Assembly (NCBI GenBank): GCA_016787705.1
Contig: JAEUTP010000002.1
Coordinates: 186,001 to 250,000, forward strand
Direction of reading: 5' to 3'
Source of the DNA: Bacteroidia bacterium
GTDB taxonomy: Bacteria > Bacteroidota > Bacteroidia > B-17B0 > Aurantibacillaceae
Length of the DNA: 64,000 bases
The position numbers and the translations under genes were made by a program. The notes beneath the pieces were generated by a model. That model ran no database searches. It saw only the letters and a list, made by a program, of their open reading frames with translations, and was not told where the DNA came from. Positions 47,225 through 56,270 of this stretch are shown here, one piece after another; the first letter of the stretch is position 1; each line of letters starts with the position of its first letter.

Positions 47225-47239
47225 TTAGATTAAATCTAA
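47225..47239. promoter_or_regulatory. 15-bp palindrome, candidate operator of the suf operon
   Basis: TTAGATTAAATCTAA is a perfect palindrome with one central base. It sits at about +1 to +15 relative to the predicted transcription start and 39 bases before the sufA ATG. Its position suits a repressor; the regulator is unknown and no Rrf2-type gene is in the window. Confidence 0.5.
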
Positions 47240-47246
47240 ATTAGTA

Positions 47247-47277
47247 CAAAAATACCATAAAAACGGTATCTTTACAA
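47247..47277 (-). promoter_or_regulatory. promoter of the suf operon
   Basis: On the minus strand TTG (47275-47277) and TATTTTTG (47247-47254, exact TAnnTTTG) are 20 bases apart, the canonical Bacteroidota spacing. The spacer holds an imperfect inverted repeat TACCAT..ACGGTA (47253-47268). Confidence 0.65.
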
Positions 47278-47443
47278 CACAAAAATGTAAATATTAGTGA
47301 AGCTTAACTCTTTTCTACAGAAATGGTTGATTTTGAAGAAACTGGAAGTCAAAAAAACACAAACTATATTAACATTCAATTGATTAAAACCTGTTACTTA
47401 ACGCAAAAAAAACTACTAATTATATAATAACTTCACAGGCTAA

Positions 47444-48253
47444 TTGAAAACCTTATTACCCATACTACTTGTTGCATTTTGCAATGCATTTTGCTTTTCA
47501 CAACCAAGTGATACACTGTATGTTCACTATCTTGATCACCCACCTTTTTCAACATTAGAAAATGGTGCGCCAAAAGGTTTAGAAATAGATATAATTAACG
47601 ATTATATTCTGTGGCAAAAAACAGTAAAAAAAACAACTATTGTTCCAAAATATACTGTGTTTAAAGATGTAGATGAATTGTATACGAGTGTAAAAAATTC
47701 TTCACGCAATACAATTGGCCTTGGCTCCATTACAGTTAGTTCTGATAAAACAAAAGAGATAGAATTCACTGCTGCTTATTTAAAAAATGTTGCGTTTTGT
47801 ATCTCTAATGGCAACGCAACAGATATTAAAGCAAAAACGCAGCCTGAAATTATTAAAACATTTGGTGTAATGACAGCGCTTACTGTTACCAATACAACAT
47901 TAAATAAATATGTTAACGAATTAAAAAAAAATTATTTGCCAGATCTTAAAATGGTGGCGCAGCCCAGTGGCACAAAGATACTGGATGAGATAGCAAAAAA
48001 TATTTTATACTTTGGTTATGTAGATGCAATAACGTTTTGGATGTATGTAAAAAATAATCCGGGCAAATTTGTAAAAATTCAAAAGCCACTTATTCAATCA
48101 AAAGAAGAATTTGGATTTATTTTACCAAAAGGCTGTAATCAAAAAAATTTATTCAACGAGTTTTTTACTGCATTTAAAAAAACAAAAAATTACCCTTTGA
48201 TACTCGAAAAACATTTGGGTTCTTACATGGGCCAAATAATGGCGGTGAATTAA
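47444..48253 (+). CDS. periplasmic solute-binding protein, family 3-like
   Basis: A 269-residue exported protein with a signal peptide (KTLLPILLVAFCNAFCFSQ). The first domain starts LYVHYLDHPPFSTLENGAPK, the pattern of amino-acid-binding (SBP_bac_3) proteins, and IGLGSITVSSDKTKEIEF near residue 92 is the second typical motif. No permease or ATPase gene is adjacent, so it may be an orphan or a sensor domain. Start is TTG 47444; no ATG fits the signal peptide. It lies divergent to the suf operon across about 260 bases. Confidence 0.82.
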   Translation: MKTLLPILLVAFCNAFCFSQPSDTLYVHYLDHPPFSTLENGAPKGLEIDIINDYILWQKTVKKTTIVPKYTVFKDVDELYTSVKNSSRNTIGLGSITVSSDKTKEIEFTAAYLKNVAFCISNGNATDIKAKTQPEIIKTFGVMTALTVTNTTLNKYVNELKKNYLPDLKMVAQPSGTKILDEIAKNILYFGYVDAITFWMYVKNNPGKFVKIQKPLIQSKEEFGFILPKGCNQKNLFNEFFTAFKKTKNYPLILEKHLGSYMGQIMAVN

Positions 48254-48307
48254 GCTCCGATTTTTACATAATATTTCCTACACTTCCGTATCTTTACCAA
48301 AAGAATA

Positions 48308-48883
48308 ATGATAGCAATAGACAGAACATTAATAAGTGAAGACCTGCTTGAAAAAAAATTTGTGTGCGATCTTAACGCCTGCAAAGGCGCGTGTTGTGTT
48401 GCAGGGGATAGTGGTGCGCCACTTGATAAAGAAGAGTTAGAAGTACTTGATTCGGTTGTAGAAAAAGTAAAACCTTATATGGTTAAAAAAGGTATTAAAG
48501 CTATTGAAAAGTACGGCACCTATGTTGTAGATGGTGACGGCGATTACACAACCACACTTGTAAGCCCGGGTGCAGAATGCGCGTTTGTTTTTTTTGATGA
48601 AAACAAAATTGCCAAATGCGCTATTGAACAAGCTTATTACGATGGAAAAATAGATTGGAAAAAACCAATTAGTTGCCATTTATACCCTGTAAGAATTACA
48701 AAGCATAAAGAATATGATGCAGTAAATTACGACAAATGGAGTGTTTGTAAACCTGCCTGTTCTTGCGGAGAAAAATTAAATGTACCTGTTTACAAATTTT
48801 TAAAAGACCCATTGATTCGTAAATACGGTAAAGAATGGTTTAAAGCACTGGAAAAAAGTGCCAAACTTTTTTTAAAAAAATAA
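48308..48883 (+). CDS. DUF3109 family cysteine-rich protein
   Basis: A 191-residue cytoplasmic protein of DUF3109, a family related to the UPF0153/YkgJ Zn- or Fe-S-binding proteins. The cysteine clusters are CDLNACKGACC (Cys20, 25, 29, 30), ECAFVFF, a mid-chain pair in KCAIEQAYYDGK and PISCHLYPVR, and CKPACSCGEK near the end. This spacing suggests a bound metal or Fe-S cluster. The role is unknown. It starts 54 bases after the binding-protein stop and 8 bases before the RmlD-like gene. Confidence 0.88.
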   Translation: MIAIDRTLISEDLLEKKFVCDLNACKGACCVAGDSGAPLDKEELEVLDSVVEKVKPYMVKKGIKAIEKYGTYVVDGDGDYTTTLVSPGAECAFVFFDENKIAKCAIEQAYYDGKIDWKKPISCHLYPVRITKHKEYDAVNYDKWSVCKPACSCGEKLNVPVYKFLKDPLIRKYGKEWFKALEKSAKLFLKK

Positions 48884-48891
48884 TTTAAGAA

Positions 48892-49821
48892 ATGAAGATT
48901 TTAATTACAGGATCGAACGGTTTATTAGGTCAGAAATTAGTTTATAAACTACGAAACGCAAAAGACATAAACTGCATTGCCACTGCCCGTGGCGAAAACA
49001 GGCTTGTAAAACAGGATGGTTATATTTACGAAACACTGGATATTACCAATGAAAAAAATGTAGCCGAGGTTTTTACCAAACATAAACCAGATATTGTAAT
49101 AAATACCGCAGCCATGACCAATGTGGATGCCTGCGAAACAGAAAAAGAAGCCTGCTGGACCATGAATGTAACAGCGGTGCACAACCAGGTAAAATCATTA
49201 GAGCTTTTAAAAAGTACTAATACAGGCTACAAGCCACATTTTATTCATCTAAGTACCGATTTTATTTTTGATGGAACGCATGGTCCTTTAGATGAAAACG
49301 AAAAACCAAATCCGTTAAGTTATTATGCAGAAAGTAAATTAGCGGCAGAAGTAATTGTACAGGGCTCTTCATTGGACTGGGCCATTGCACGAACTGTTTT
49401 GGTGTATGGCATTGTTGATAATATGAGCCGCAGCAATATTGTGTTATGGGTAAAATCAAATTTAGAACAGGGCAAAACAATTAATGTGGTAGATGATCAG
49501 TTTAGAACACCAACCCTGGCGGAAGATCTGGCAGACGGCTGCATTTTAATTGCTCAAAAAAGAGCAACAGGTATTTACAACATTTCAGGAAAAGACTTTT
49601 ATAGCATTTTAGAATTAGCAGAAGTTGTGGCCGATTATTATAAATTAGATAAAAGCCTTATTAAGCCAAGTAAAAGCGCTGATATAAAACAACCAGCCAA
49701 ACGCCCCCCCATTACGGGTTTTATAATTGATAAAGCTAAAAAAGATCTTGGATATGATCCACATAGCTTTACCGAAGGCATAAAGATCCTTGAAGATCAG
49801 ATCAGGGAAATGTCAAAATAG
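48892..49821 (+). CDS. RmlD-like NAD(P)-dependent sugar reductase (extended SDR)
   Basis: A 309-residue Rossmann protein like dTDP-4-dehydrorhamnose reductase (RmlD). ITGSNGLLGQKLV binds the nucleotide, INTAAMTNVDACE is the RmlD motif, LSTDFIFDG and SYYAESKLAAE hold the Ser and the Tyr-x3-Lys catalytic pair. The C-terminal RTPTLAEDLADG is also typical. RmlA, B and C are absent nearby, so an exact rhamnose role is unproven; it could act on another nucleotide sugar. It is 8 bases after the DUF3109 gene. Confidence 0.85.
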   Translation: MKILITGSNGLLGQKLVYKLRNAKDINCIATARGENRLVKQDGYIYETLDITNEKNVAEVFTKHKPDIVINTAAMTNVDACETEKEACWTMNVTAVHNQVKSLELLKSTNTGYKPHFIHLSTDFIFDGTHGPLDENEKPNPLSYYAESKLAAEVIVQGSSLDWAIARTVLVYGIVDNMSRSNIVLWVKSNLEQGKTINVVDDQFRTPTLAEDLADGCILIAQKRATGIYNISGKDFYSILELAEVVADYYKLDKSLIKPSKSADIKQPAKRPPITGFIIDKAKKDLGYDPHSFTEGIKILEDQIREMSK

Positions 49822-49922
49822 GTTAATTACAGGCCTGTTTACAATCTGCGGTTAATATCTTGCGTTTAAAAGAAAAATGTATCCTTTCTTATTCTTTAAC
49901 TTTATTAGTTTGAATTAATAAA

Positions 49923-51443
49923 GTGGCAAGCGGCATTAAAAAACTGGCAGGACAAACCGTAATTTACGGTTTAGGCACCATTGTGCCCCGTTTTTTAAAT
50001 TATCTTATCACACCTTTTCTTACTTACGGTTTTACAGCATCGGAATATGGCATTAACAGTGAGTTATATGCCTACATCTCTTTTCTGAATGTAATCTTTA
50101 CTTATGGTATGGAGACCGCATTCTTTAATTTCAATTCAAAACTGGACAATAAAAAAGATGTTTTTAATACTTCATTGGTCTCACTTATTTTATCATCTAC
50201 CGTATTTAGCTTATTACTAATTATTTTTGCTTCTCCACTGGCAAATAGCTTATCTACGCCAAATGCCGTTTACCCAACGCAGTTTATTATCTGGAGTATT
50301 TTGATCATTGCCAGTGATGCAATAATGACCATTCCATTTGCCAATTTAAGAACAAAAAACAAAGCACTTACATTTTCACTTTTAAAATTAGGCAATGTGA
50401 TAATTAATTTTGGATTAACTATTTTCTTTTTAAAAGTATGCCGCTCTGCTTACCTTGCCAATGAGCAAAATTTCTTTTCATCACTTTACAACCCTGAGAT
50501 CGGAATTGGTTATGCATTCCTGGCCAATCTCATCGCTAATATTTTCACACTACTTTTTTTAAGCAAACAATTTCTTTCTTTAAAATTTAATTTTAATACA
50601 GCGCTACTTAAAGAAATGCTCAGCTATGCCTGGCCTCTGCTTATACTCGGTTTAGCAGGCATGGTTAACGAAACACTAGACAGGATCATCTTAAAAAAAT
50701 TAATGGTCGATAAATCTGCGGCGCAGGAAGCACAAGGTATTTATGGAGCCTGTTACAAAATAGCCATCTTAATGACCATTTTTATACAGGCGTTTCGTTT
50801 TGCGGCCGAGCCGTTCTTTTTTGGAAAGGCAAAAGAAAAAGACTCGCAAAGATCTTATGCATTAATAATGAAGTACTTTATTATTTTTTGCCTTTTTCTT
50901 TTTCTTGGCACTGTTATGAATCTTGATTGGATAAAATATTTTATTGGTGATAATTTTAGAAGCGGATTAAAAGTAGTACCTATTCTGCTTTTAGCTAATC
51001 TTTGCCTTGGTGTAGTTTATAATCTTTCTATTTGGTACAAATTAAGTGGTAAAACAAAATTTGGAGCTATGATCGCCATTTTTGGAGCAGCAATTACCAT
51101 CATCATCAATGTAATTTTTGTTCCGGCCTATTCTTATGTTGCCTGTGCCTGGGCAACGCTGGCAGCTTACGCCGGCATGATGGTACTCTCTTATATTTTA
51201 GGTCAAAAGTATTTTCCGATAAAATATAATGTAAGGGCAATAAGCGTTTACATGATAATTGCACTTGGTTTTTATTTTCTATCATTTACTTATGATAGTA
51301 TAGAAAATACCGTTTTAAAAGTAGTATTGAATAATTTGTTTGTAATCTTTTTTGCCTGGATCGTTTATAAGTTAGAAATTTCTAACATCAAAAAATTACG
51401 CGCAAATGGCAACACTACAAATCAAAGTGATCAACCAGTCTAA
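49923..51443 (+). CDS. Wzx-like lipid-linked oligosaccharide flippase
   Basis: A 506-residue MATE/PST-type flippase with about fourteen membrane segments. The start is GTG 49923 and the first stretch [21 protein letters not shown] is the family N-terminus. [20 protein letters not shown] near residue 240 and [16 protein letters not shown] are further signatures. It should move undecaprenyl-linked glycans across the inner membrane. The last 38 bases overlap dut in another frame. No polymerase or ligase is adjacent. Confidence 0.88.
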   Translation: MASGIKKLAGQTVIYGLGTIVPRFLNYLITPFLTYGFTASEYGINSELYAYISFLNVIFTYGMETAFFNFNSKLDNKKDVFNTSLVSLILSSTVFSLLLIIFASPLANSLSTPNAVYPTQFIIWSILIIASDAIMTIPFANLRTKNKALTFSLLKLGNVIINFGLTIFFLKVCRSAYLANEQNFFSSLYNPEIGIGYAFLANLIANIFTLLFLSKQFLSLKFNFNTALLKEMLSYAWPLLILGLAGMVNETLDRIILKKLMVDKSAAQEAQGIYGACYKIAILMTIFIQAFRFAAEPFFFGKAKEKDSQRSYALIMKYFIIFCLFLFLGTVMNLDWIKYFIGDNFRSGLKVVPILLLANLCLGVVYNLSIWYKLSGKTKFGAMIAIFGAAITIIINVIFVPAYSYVACAWATLAAYAGMMVLSYILGQKYFPIKYNVRAISVYMIIALGFYFLSFTYDSIENTVLKVVLNNLFVIFFAWIVYKLEISNIKKLRANGNTTNQSDQPV

Positions 51444-51849
51444 GCATGCTTTACCTGAATACGCAACTACACAGGCAGCAGGACTTGATCTGAAAGCTAA
51501 TATATCTGAACCAATTGTTTTAAAACCCTTACAACGTCAATTAGTTTCAACTGGTTTATTTATTGAATTACCAAACAGTTATGAAGCACAAATTCGTCCA
51601 CGCAGTGGTTTGGCATTTAAGCATGGTATCACGGTCCTTAATTCGCCCGGCACTATTGATGCCGATTACAGGGGTGAAATAAAAGTTTTATTGGTAAATT
51701 TATCCAATGAAGATTTTACTATTAATGATGGTGAGCGTATTGCACAAATGGTAATTGCCAAACACGAACAAATTAAATGGGAACAGGTTAGCGTATTAGA
51801 AGAATCTAACCGTGGTGCCGGTGGTTTTGGAAGTACAGGAAAAAAATAA
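51406..51849 (+). CDS. dut: deoxyuridine 5'-triphosphate nucleotidohydrolase (dUTPase)
   Basis: A 147-residue trimeric dUTPase that hydrolyses dUTP to dUMP and pyrophosphate, preventing uracil in DNA and feeding dTMP synthesis. All five motifs are present: [42 protein letters not shown] and the C-terminal [13 protein letters not shown] 51406 is the only start giving motif 1 and lies inside the flippase gene, 38 bases overlapping, so translation may be coupled. It converges with a TPR gene one base away. Confidence 0.96.
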   Translation: MATLQIKVINQSKHALPEYATTQAAGLDLKANISEPIVLKPLQRQLVSTGLFIELPNSYEAQIRPRSGLAFKHGITVLNSPGTIDADYRGEIKVLLVNLSNEDFTINDGERIAQMVIAKHEQIKWEQVSVLEESNRGAGGFGSTGKK

Positions 51850-51850
51850 A

Positions 51851-52546
51851 TTATTTACAAAAATTCATTTTTAATTCTTCAGCAATTTGCGAGCCTGATT
51901 TTATAGCGCTGTTTATAACATCACAGGCTTTCTCGTTATCATGTTGCTTAGCATATAAATAAGCCAAGCCCATATAAGCATCAAAATTTTTCGGATCAAG
52001 ATTGATGGTTGTTTCATAATCTTTTAATGCTTTTGTTTTATCTCCTAAAAATTCATTCCAATAGGCTCTTGAATAGTAAGCCTGCGAATACATTGGTTTT
52101 ATTGAGATACAGGCCGAAAGATCTTCCACCGCGCTTTTATAATTTTCAGATAAGCCAAAAGCTATTGAACGGTTATATAAAGCTCTGAAATGATTTGGAT
52201 ATTTTTTGATGACTATACTAAACTCCGTAATACTTTTTCCGTAATTTTTTTCAGAGCAAAGTATCAGTCCGCTCAAATAATGCGCTTCCATAAATTCAGG
52301 AAATGATTTGATCAGTAAAGCGCACTCTGCATTAGCGAGTTTTAAATTATTTATTTTCAGGTATACTAATCCTTTGTAAAAAAGCGCACTGTCTTTATGA
52401 TAGTTTTTCGCAATGCATGAATCCATTTGCGTTAAAGCAGTTTTAAAAGAGCTTACAAGAATACATTCCCTAACGTTCTCAAAAACAGTTTGCGAGCTAA
52501 CAAAAAAGCTCATTGCGATAAATGTTGAAAGTAATAGTTTTTTCAT
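51851..52546 (-). CDS. secreted TPR-repeat protein
   Basis: A 231-residue protein with a signal peptide (MKKLLLSTFIAMSFFVSSQ) and about five TPR-like helix pairs, such as ALFYKGLVYLKINNLKLANA, ALYNRSIAFGLSENYKSAVE and AYMGLAYLYAKQHDNEKACD. TPR repeats bind other proteins; this one may sit in the periplasm. It is the last gene of a tight series after a PorP/SprF gene (3 bases away), a frequent pairing in T9SS-related operons; its partner is not proven. Confidence 0.85.
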   Translation of the reverse strand: MKKLLLSTFIAMSFFVSSQTVFENVRECILVSSFKTALTQMDSCIAKNYHKDSALFYKGLVYLKINNLKLANAECALLIKSFPEFMEAHYLSGLILCSEKNYGKSITEFSIVIKKYPNHFRALYNRSIAFGLSENYKSAVEDLSACISIKPMYSQAYYSRAYWNEFLGDKTKALKDYETTINLDPKNFDAYMGLAYLYAKQHDNEKACDVINSAIKSGSQIAEELKMNFCK

Positions 52547-52549
52547 GTC

Positions 52550-53509
52550 TTAAAATTCTAATGCGGGGCATCTTGCTACTGAATGTTTCCCTAAAAATTT
52601 TGAACTCAAACCCATTGGTGTCATTCCCATCATTATTTCATAACTGTTGGGTGCTACTACCCTTGCGTTGTTTAATGAATAAGAATAACATAAACCTACG
52701 GATAAATTCTTTAATATCCGAACCTGGTAAATGCCACTAATAAAACTTGCATTTCTTAATGCCAATCCAAAGCCCATTACATTTGCATAATACACCATAA
52801 CATTAACATCGGCATTAGGTATGCCAACTAATGCAGTGTTTAATGTAATTGAAGGTAATAATAAAAAATTATCATTCAAAGGAAAGATCCTTCCATAATC
52901 CATAAATAGAGATGTGTTTAATTTGGAAGGACTACCTATTTGGTGCTTTTGCAAATCTTTTAACTGGTTGGTGCTTATTTGTCTGGCAGAAATACCTAAA
53001 AAGAATTTTTTATTGGAAACTCTAATGCCGGGAATGATATCAGGATAGGTAAATGTATAGAAGTTACTTTTTTGAATTACAGGATCGTTTGAATCAAAAC
53101 TGCCGGTTTGAATTAAAAATTTACGTGCCCCCGCATAAACGCCAAATGAGGCGACCAGGTTTTTCTTCAATAAAAGATGAATGGAGTAATTTACGTAAAT
53201 ACCATTGTTGCTCATAAAACCATGTTGATCAGTATCAATATAAAACCCTACATTTTGCCAGTAATGATAACTACGCGGCGGACGAATAGTAATTGAAAAA
53301 TTAGCAAAGTTGGATTTAGGCGCCTGATCAAAAGCTATCCATTGCCTGTTTACGCCACACGTATAATTATACTCCCTGTTAATTTCAGTGCCCGAGGCAG
53401 CAGGGTTCATGCCTGCTTTATTAAAAATATTCTGATGATAAGTAATAGTTTGCTGAGAATGTAACGCGCTGCAAAAAAATAAAACCAAATATGTTATATT
53501 TTTTCTCAT
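52550..53509 (-). CDS. PorP/SprF family outer-membrane protein
   Basis: A 319-residue protein started at ATG 53507-53509 (MRKNITYLVLFFCSALHSQQ, a signal peptide); a longer frame to 53530 adds no plausible leader. The rest matches the PorP/SprF group: YHQNIFNKAGMNPAASGTE at the mature N-terminus, RQWIAFDQAPKSNFANFSIT, and predicted beta strands leading to SYEIMMGMTPM. These proteins help attach or export specific T9SS cargo, often with a type B sorting domain. The start codon overlaps the pgeF stop (TAATG). Confidence 0.9.
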   Translation of the reverse strand: MRKNITYLVLFFCSALHSQQTITYHQNIFNKAGMNPAASGTEINREYNYTCGVNRQWIAFDQAPKSNFANFSITIRPPRSYHYWQNVGFYIDTDQHGFMSNNGIYVNYSIHLLLKKNLVASFGVYAGARKFLIQTGSFDSNDPVIQKSNFYTFTYPDIIPGIRVSNKKFFLGISARQISTNQLKDLQKHQIGSPSKLNTSLFMDYGRIFPLNDNFLLLPSITLNTALVGIPNADVNVMVYYANVMGFGLALRNASFISGIYQVRILKNLSVGLCYSYSLNNARVVAPNSYEIMMGMTPMGLSSKFLGKHSVARCPALEF

Positions 53510-54210
53510 TACAAACTTATAACGGCCCACATTCTGCCGGTTTTTCCATTATCGCGACGATAACTAAAAAAATCATCTTCAAAAGTGCATCGGTTCATGC
53601 TCCAAATATTATCCTCTTTGATGTCGTTTTGAAATAGTACAAATTTATTGCAGGCAACAAGATCGATTTTATTTTCTTTCCAGCAAGAAGAAGGGAAGCC
53701 TGCGTTTTTAAATTGATCTATCACCTCCTTTCCTACTTCAAAATTATCCTGGCAAATTCCCTGGCCTATTGCTACTTTAATATGTTCTGCTTTAGCGCCG
53801 ATCTTTAGCATTTCTAAAATTGTATTCTCAGCTATTTTGGCAACAGTACCGCGCCAGCCGGCATGTGCACCGCCAATTACATTATTTACCGGATCGTGAA
53901 ATAAGAGAGGGTAACAATCGGCAATGCTAATGGCAAGCACTAAATTTTTTTGATTGCTTACCAATGCGTCGCCTTCCCAATGACCGACTTTAGCAATATT
54001 AACCTTATTGCCATGCACCTGCTTAAGAAACGCTAAATTATCAATTGATAAATTTAAATTCTCTAATGCTGTTTTTCTATTTGCAAAAATATTTGAAGAT
54101 TCATCCTCCGAGCCGCCTAAATTTAAAGAATCAAAAGGAGTTTTTGAAATGCCGCCTTCTCTTGTAGAAAAGCCATGTATACAACTAATGTTTGGTGCTT
54201 TTAGCCACAT
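53509..54210 (-). CDS. pgeF: peptidoglycan editing factor PgeF (YfiH/DUF152)
   Basis: A 233-residue laccase-domain protein, the family of E. coli YfiH/PgeF which removes L-Ser-containing mistakes from peptidoglycan precursors and also acts on purines. The metal ligands are His in KQVHGNKV, Cys in ADCYPLLFHD and His in GGAHAGWRGT, all present. ATG 54208-54210 shares a base with the pyk stop (TAATG), and the next gene starts within its stop in the same way. YlmD-type purine activity is an alternative. Confidence 0.9.
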   Translation of the reverse strand: MWLKAPNISCIHGFSTREGGISKTPFDSLNLGGSEDESSNIFANRKTALENLNLSIDNLAFLKQVHGNKVNIAKVGHWEGDALVSNQKNLVLAISIADCYPLLFHDPVNNVIGGAHAGWRGTVAKIAENTILEMLKIGAKAEHIKVAIGQGICQDNFEVGKEVIDQFKNAGFPSSCWKENKIDLVACNKFVLFQNDIKEDNIWSMNRCTFEDDFFSYRRDNGKTGRMWAVISL

Positions 54211-55637
54211 TAATTTATATAACTTAGTTTCATCATATTCGTTCTGCCTTTTTCTTTCATTGGCATACTCGCAATATTGATAACCAAATCATCATCTTTT
54301 ACAAAGCCATTTGCTTTTACAAAATCCTTAAGATCCGTTATGGTATCATCTGTACTTTCGTATTTATTATAGTAAAAACCGCGAATACCCCACACCAAAC
54401 TCAATGTGGTTAGCAAAGGGTGGTTATCAGTAAAAATAAAAATATGTGCTTTTGGACGGTGGCTTGCTAATTTAAAAGCGGTGTAACCACTGTTTGTCAT
54501 GCTTATGATAGCTTGTGCGCCCGCATGGTGTGCTAGCGAACAGGCATTATAACAAATGCTATCTGTTATGTAAGTAATAGTTTTTATTGTTGGTGTATGC
54601 TCTTTGTAATAGATACTATCCAGCTCTTCGACCTGTGTAATTATACGGCGCATCATTTCAATTACTTTAACGGGATATTTTCCAACAGATGTTTCTGCGC
54701 TTAGCATTACCGCGTCCGCACCATCCATCACAGCGTTGGCTACATCATTTACCTCAGCACGTGTTGGTGTATAGCTGGTAATCATACTCTCCATCATTTG
54801 CGTAGCAATAATTACAGGTTTCCCTACTTCAACGCATTTTTGCACGATCATTTTTTGCAATAATGGCACTTGCTCCATTGGCAATTCAACACCAAGATCC
54901 CCTCGTGCCACCATAATCCCATCTGTAACATCAATAATATTATCAATTTCTTTTATAGCTTCCGGTTTCTCAATTTTAGCAATCACACGTGCGCGCTTAC
55001 CTTTGTGTTTAATGATATCTTTTAGCTCAACAATATCTGTAACACTTCTAACAAAAGATAACCCTATCCAGTCAAAATCCTGCTCCAGCGCAAATTCAAG
55101 GTCGCGTATATCTTTTACAGTTAAACAGGGTAAAGATATTTTTGTGTTTGGTAAATTCACTCCTTTTTTAGAAGATAGAATTCCGCCAACTAAAATTTCG
55201 CAACGTACCGTATCTTTTCCGTTTGTATCGACAACTTTTAAATGGATCTTTCCATCATCAATCAAAACTATCTCACCTGCTTTTACATCCTGTGGAAATT
55301 GAGGGTAAGTAATATAAATTTGATGCTCATCGCCTTCAAGTTCTTTTGTAGTAATAGAAATTAAATTACCATTAACAAGATTGGCGCTATTACCTTTCAT
55401 AACGCCAATACGCAATTTGGGCCCTTGTAGATCGGCTAATATACCAACGTGACGGTTTAATTTTTTATTCAGTTCGCGAATATTTTTTACAGTATGTAAT
55501 ACAGCATCGTAATCGCCATGCGAAAAGTTGATACGGCAAATATCCAATCCCTCTTTAAACATACCCTCTAAAACATTGATATCTGCTGTTGCCGGCCCCA
55601 TGGTAGCAACAATTTTGGTGCGGTTAAAATGACTCAT
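54210..55637 (-). CDS. pyk: pyruvate kinase
   Basis: A 475-residue glycolytic enzyme making pyruvate and ATP from phosphoenolpyruvate and ADP. N-terminal RTKIVATMGPATAD, ICRINFSHG, the active-site IAKIEKPEAIKEIDNII with the catalytic lysine, and MVARGDLGVELP are standard. The C-terminal regulatory domain is present but the last residues are a short tail MKEKGRTNMMKLSYIN. It begins a four-gene chain with pgeF, porP and a TPR gene, each joined by overlaps of one base or gaps of three. Confidence 0.97.
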   Translation of the reverse strand: MSHFNRTKIVATMGPATADINVLEGMFKEGLDICRINFSHGDYDAVLHTVKNIRELNKKLNRHVGILADLQGPKLRIGVMKGNSANLVNGNLISITTKELEGDEHQIYITYPQFPQDVKAGEIVLIDDGKIHLKVVDTNGKDTVRCEILVGGILSSKKGVNLPNTKISLPCLTVKDIRDLEFALEQDFDWIGLSFVRSVTDIVELKDIIKHKGKRARVIAKIEKPEAIKEIDNIIDVTDGIMVARGDLGVELPMEQVPLLQKMIVQKCVEVGKPVIIATQMMESMITSYTPTRAEVNDVANAVMDGADAVMLSAETSVGKYPVKVIEMMRRIITQVEELDSIYYKEHTPTIKTITYITDSICYNACSLAHHAGAQAIISMTNSGYTAFKLASHRPKAHIFIFTDNHPLLTTLSLVWGIRGFYYNKYESTDDTITDLKDFVKANGFVKDDDLVINIASMPMKEKGRTNMMKLSYIN

Positions 55638-55723
55638 AAATAGATCGTTCTTAAAAATAACGACATCTAAGTTAAAAAAATTAAGGATGGAATGAAATTA
55701 TTTAATCGTTATTTTATCTCTAT

Positions 55724-56269
55724 CTACATACCCGGGGGTGTACCGAAATTACCTGAATTGATAGCTGTTGTGTTGGTACCGTTTAAAAAGGCTTTTTTAC
55801 GGTTGCAGCGTTCTACGCTGGAAATTGCTATTTCGAGGGTTTTGTTGTCGAATGTAGATGCTATTACTTTTTTATAATACTCGATGGCTAAATCGATATT
55901 CCCGTCCGATTCATACAGAATAGCCCACTCGTTATTAATAGTAGATTTATTAATACCCACAACGGTTTCGGCTTTTGTAAGCAACTCTTTTAGCTCATCA
56001 AATCGCTTTAAGTTAGAAAGAAGAATGGCATAATTATAGTAAATAGCGCAATAATCAGGACTATGCTGGTAGGCCAATTTATAATGCTCCTCTGCTTTAG
56101 TATAATTTTTTATTTTGGTCTCATAAATAAAACCTAAATGATTGTGAGCCTTTCCAAACGTTGGATTATTATGGATAATGCTCTCCAAAATTGCTACGGC
56201 TTCTTCAATCTTGTTATCTTTGATCAATTGATCAGCGTTAGTTAATAATTGCTCGTTGTGAATACTCAT
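55724..56269 (-). CDS. TPR-repeat protein
   Basis: A 181-residue protein without signal peptide. TPR-like helix pairs occupy most of it: IEEAVAILESIIHNNPTFG, AHNHLGFIYETKIKNYTKAE and ALLSNLKRFDELKELLTKAE. The C-terminal tail ending NSGNFGTPPGM is low in helix. Expected to be a cytoplasmic adaptor; the partner is unknown. It is followed by pyk 86 bases on and preceded by a lipoprotein gene with a one-base gap. Confidence 0.85.
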   Translation of the reverse strand: MSIHNEQLLTNADQLIKDNKIEEAVAILESIIHNNPTFGKAHNHLGFIYETKIKNYTKAEEHYKLAYQHSPDYCAIYYNYAILLSNLKRFDELKELLTKAETVVGINKSTINNEWAILYESDGNIDLAIEYYKKVIASTFDNKTLEIAISSVERCNRKKAFLNGTNTTAINSGNFGTPPGM

Positions 56270-56270
56270 G

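Noticed and set aside
47323..47430. Short ORF (about 34 codons) upstream of the binding-protein gene
   Set aside because: No leader, motif or conservation evidence; likely random in a regulatory region.
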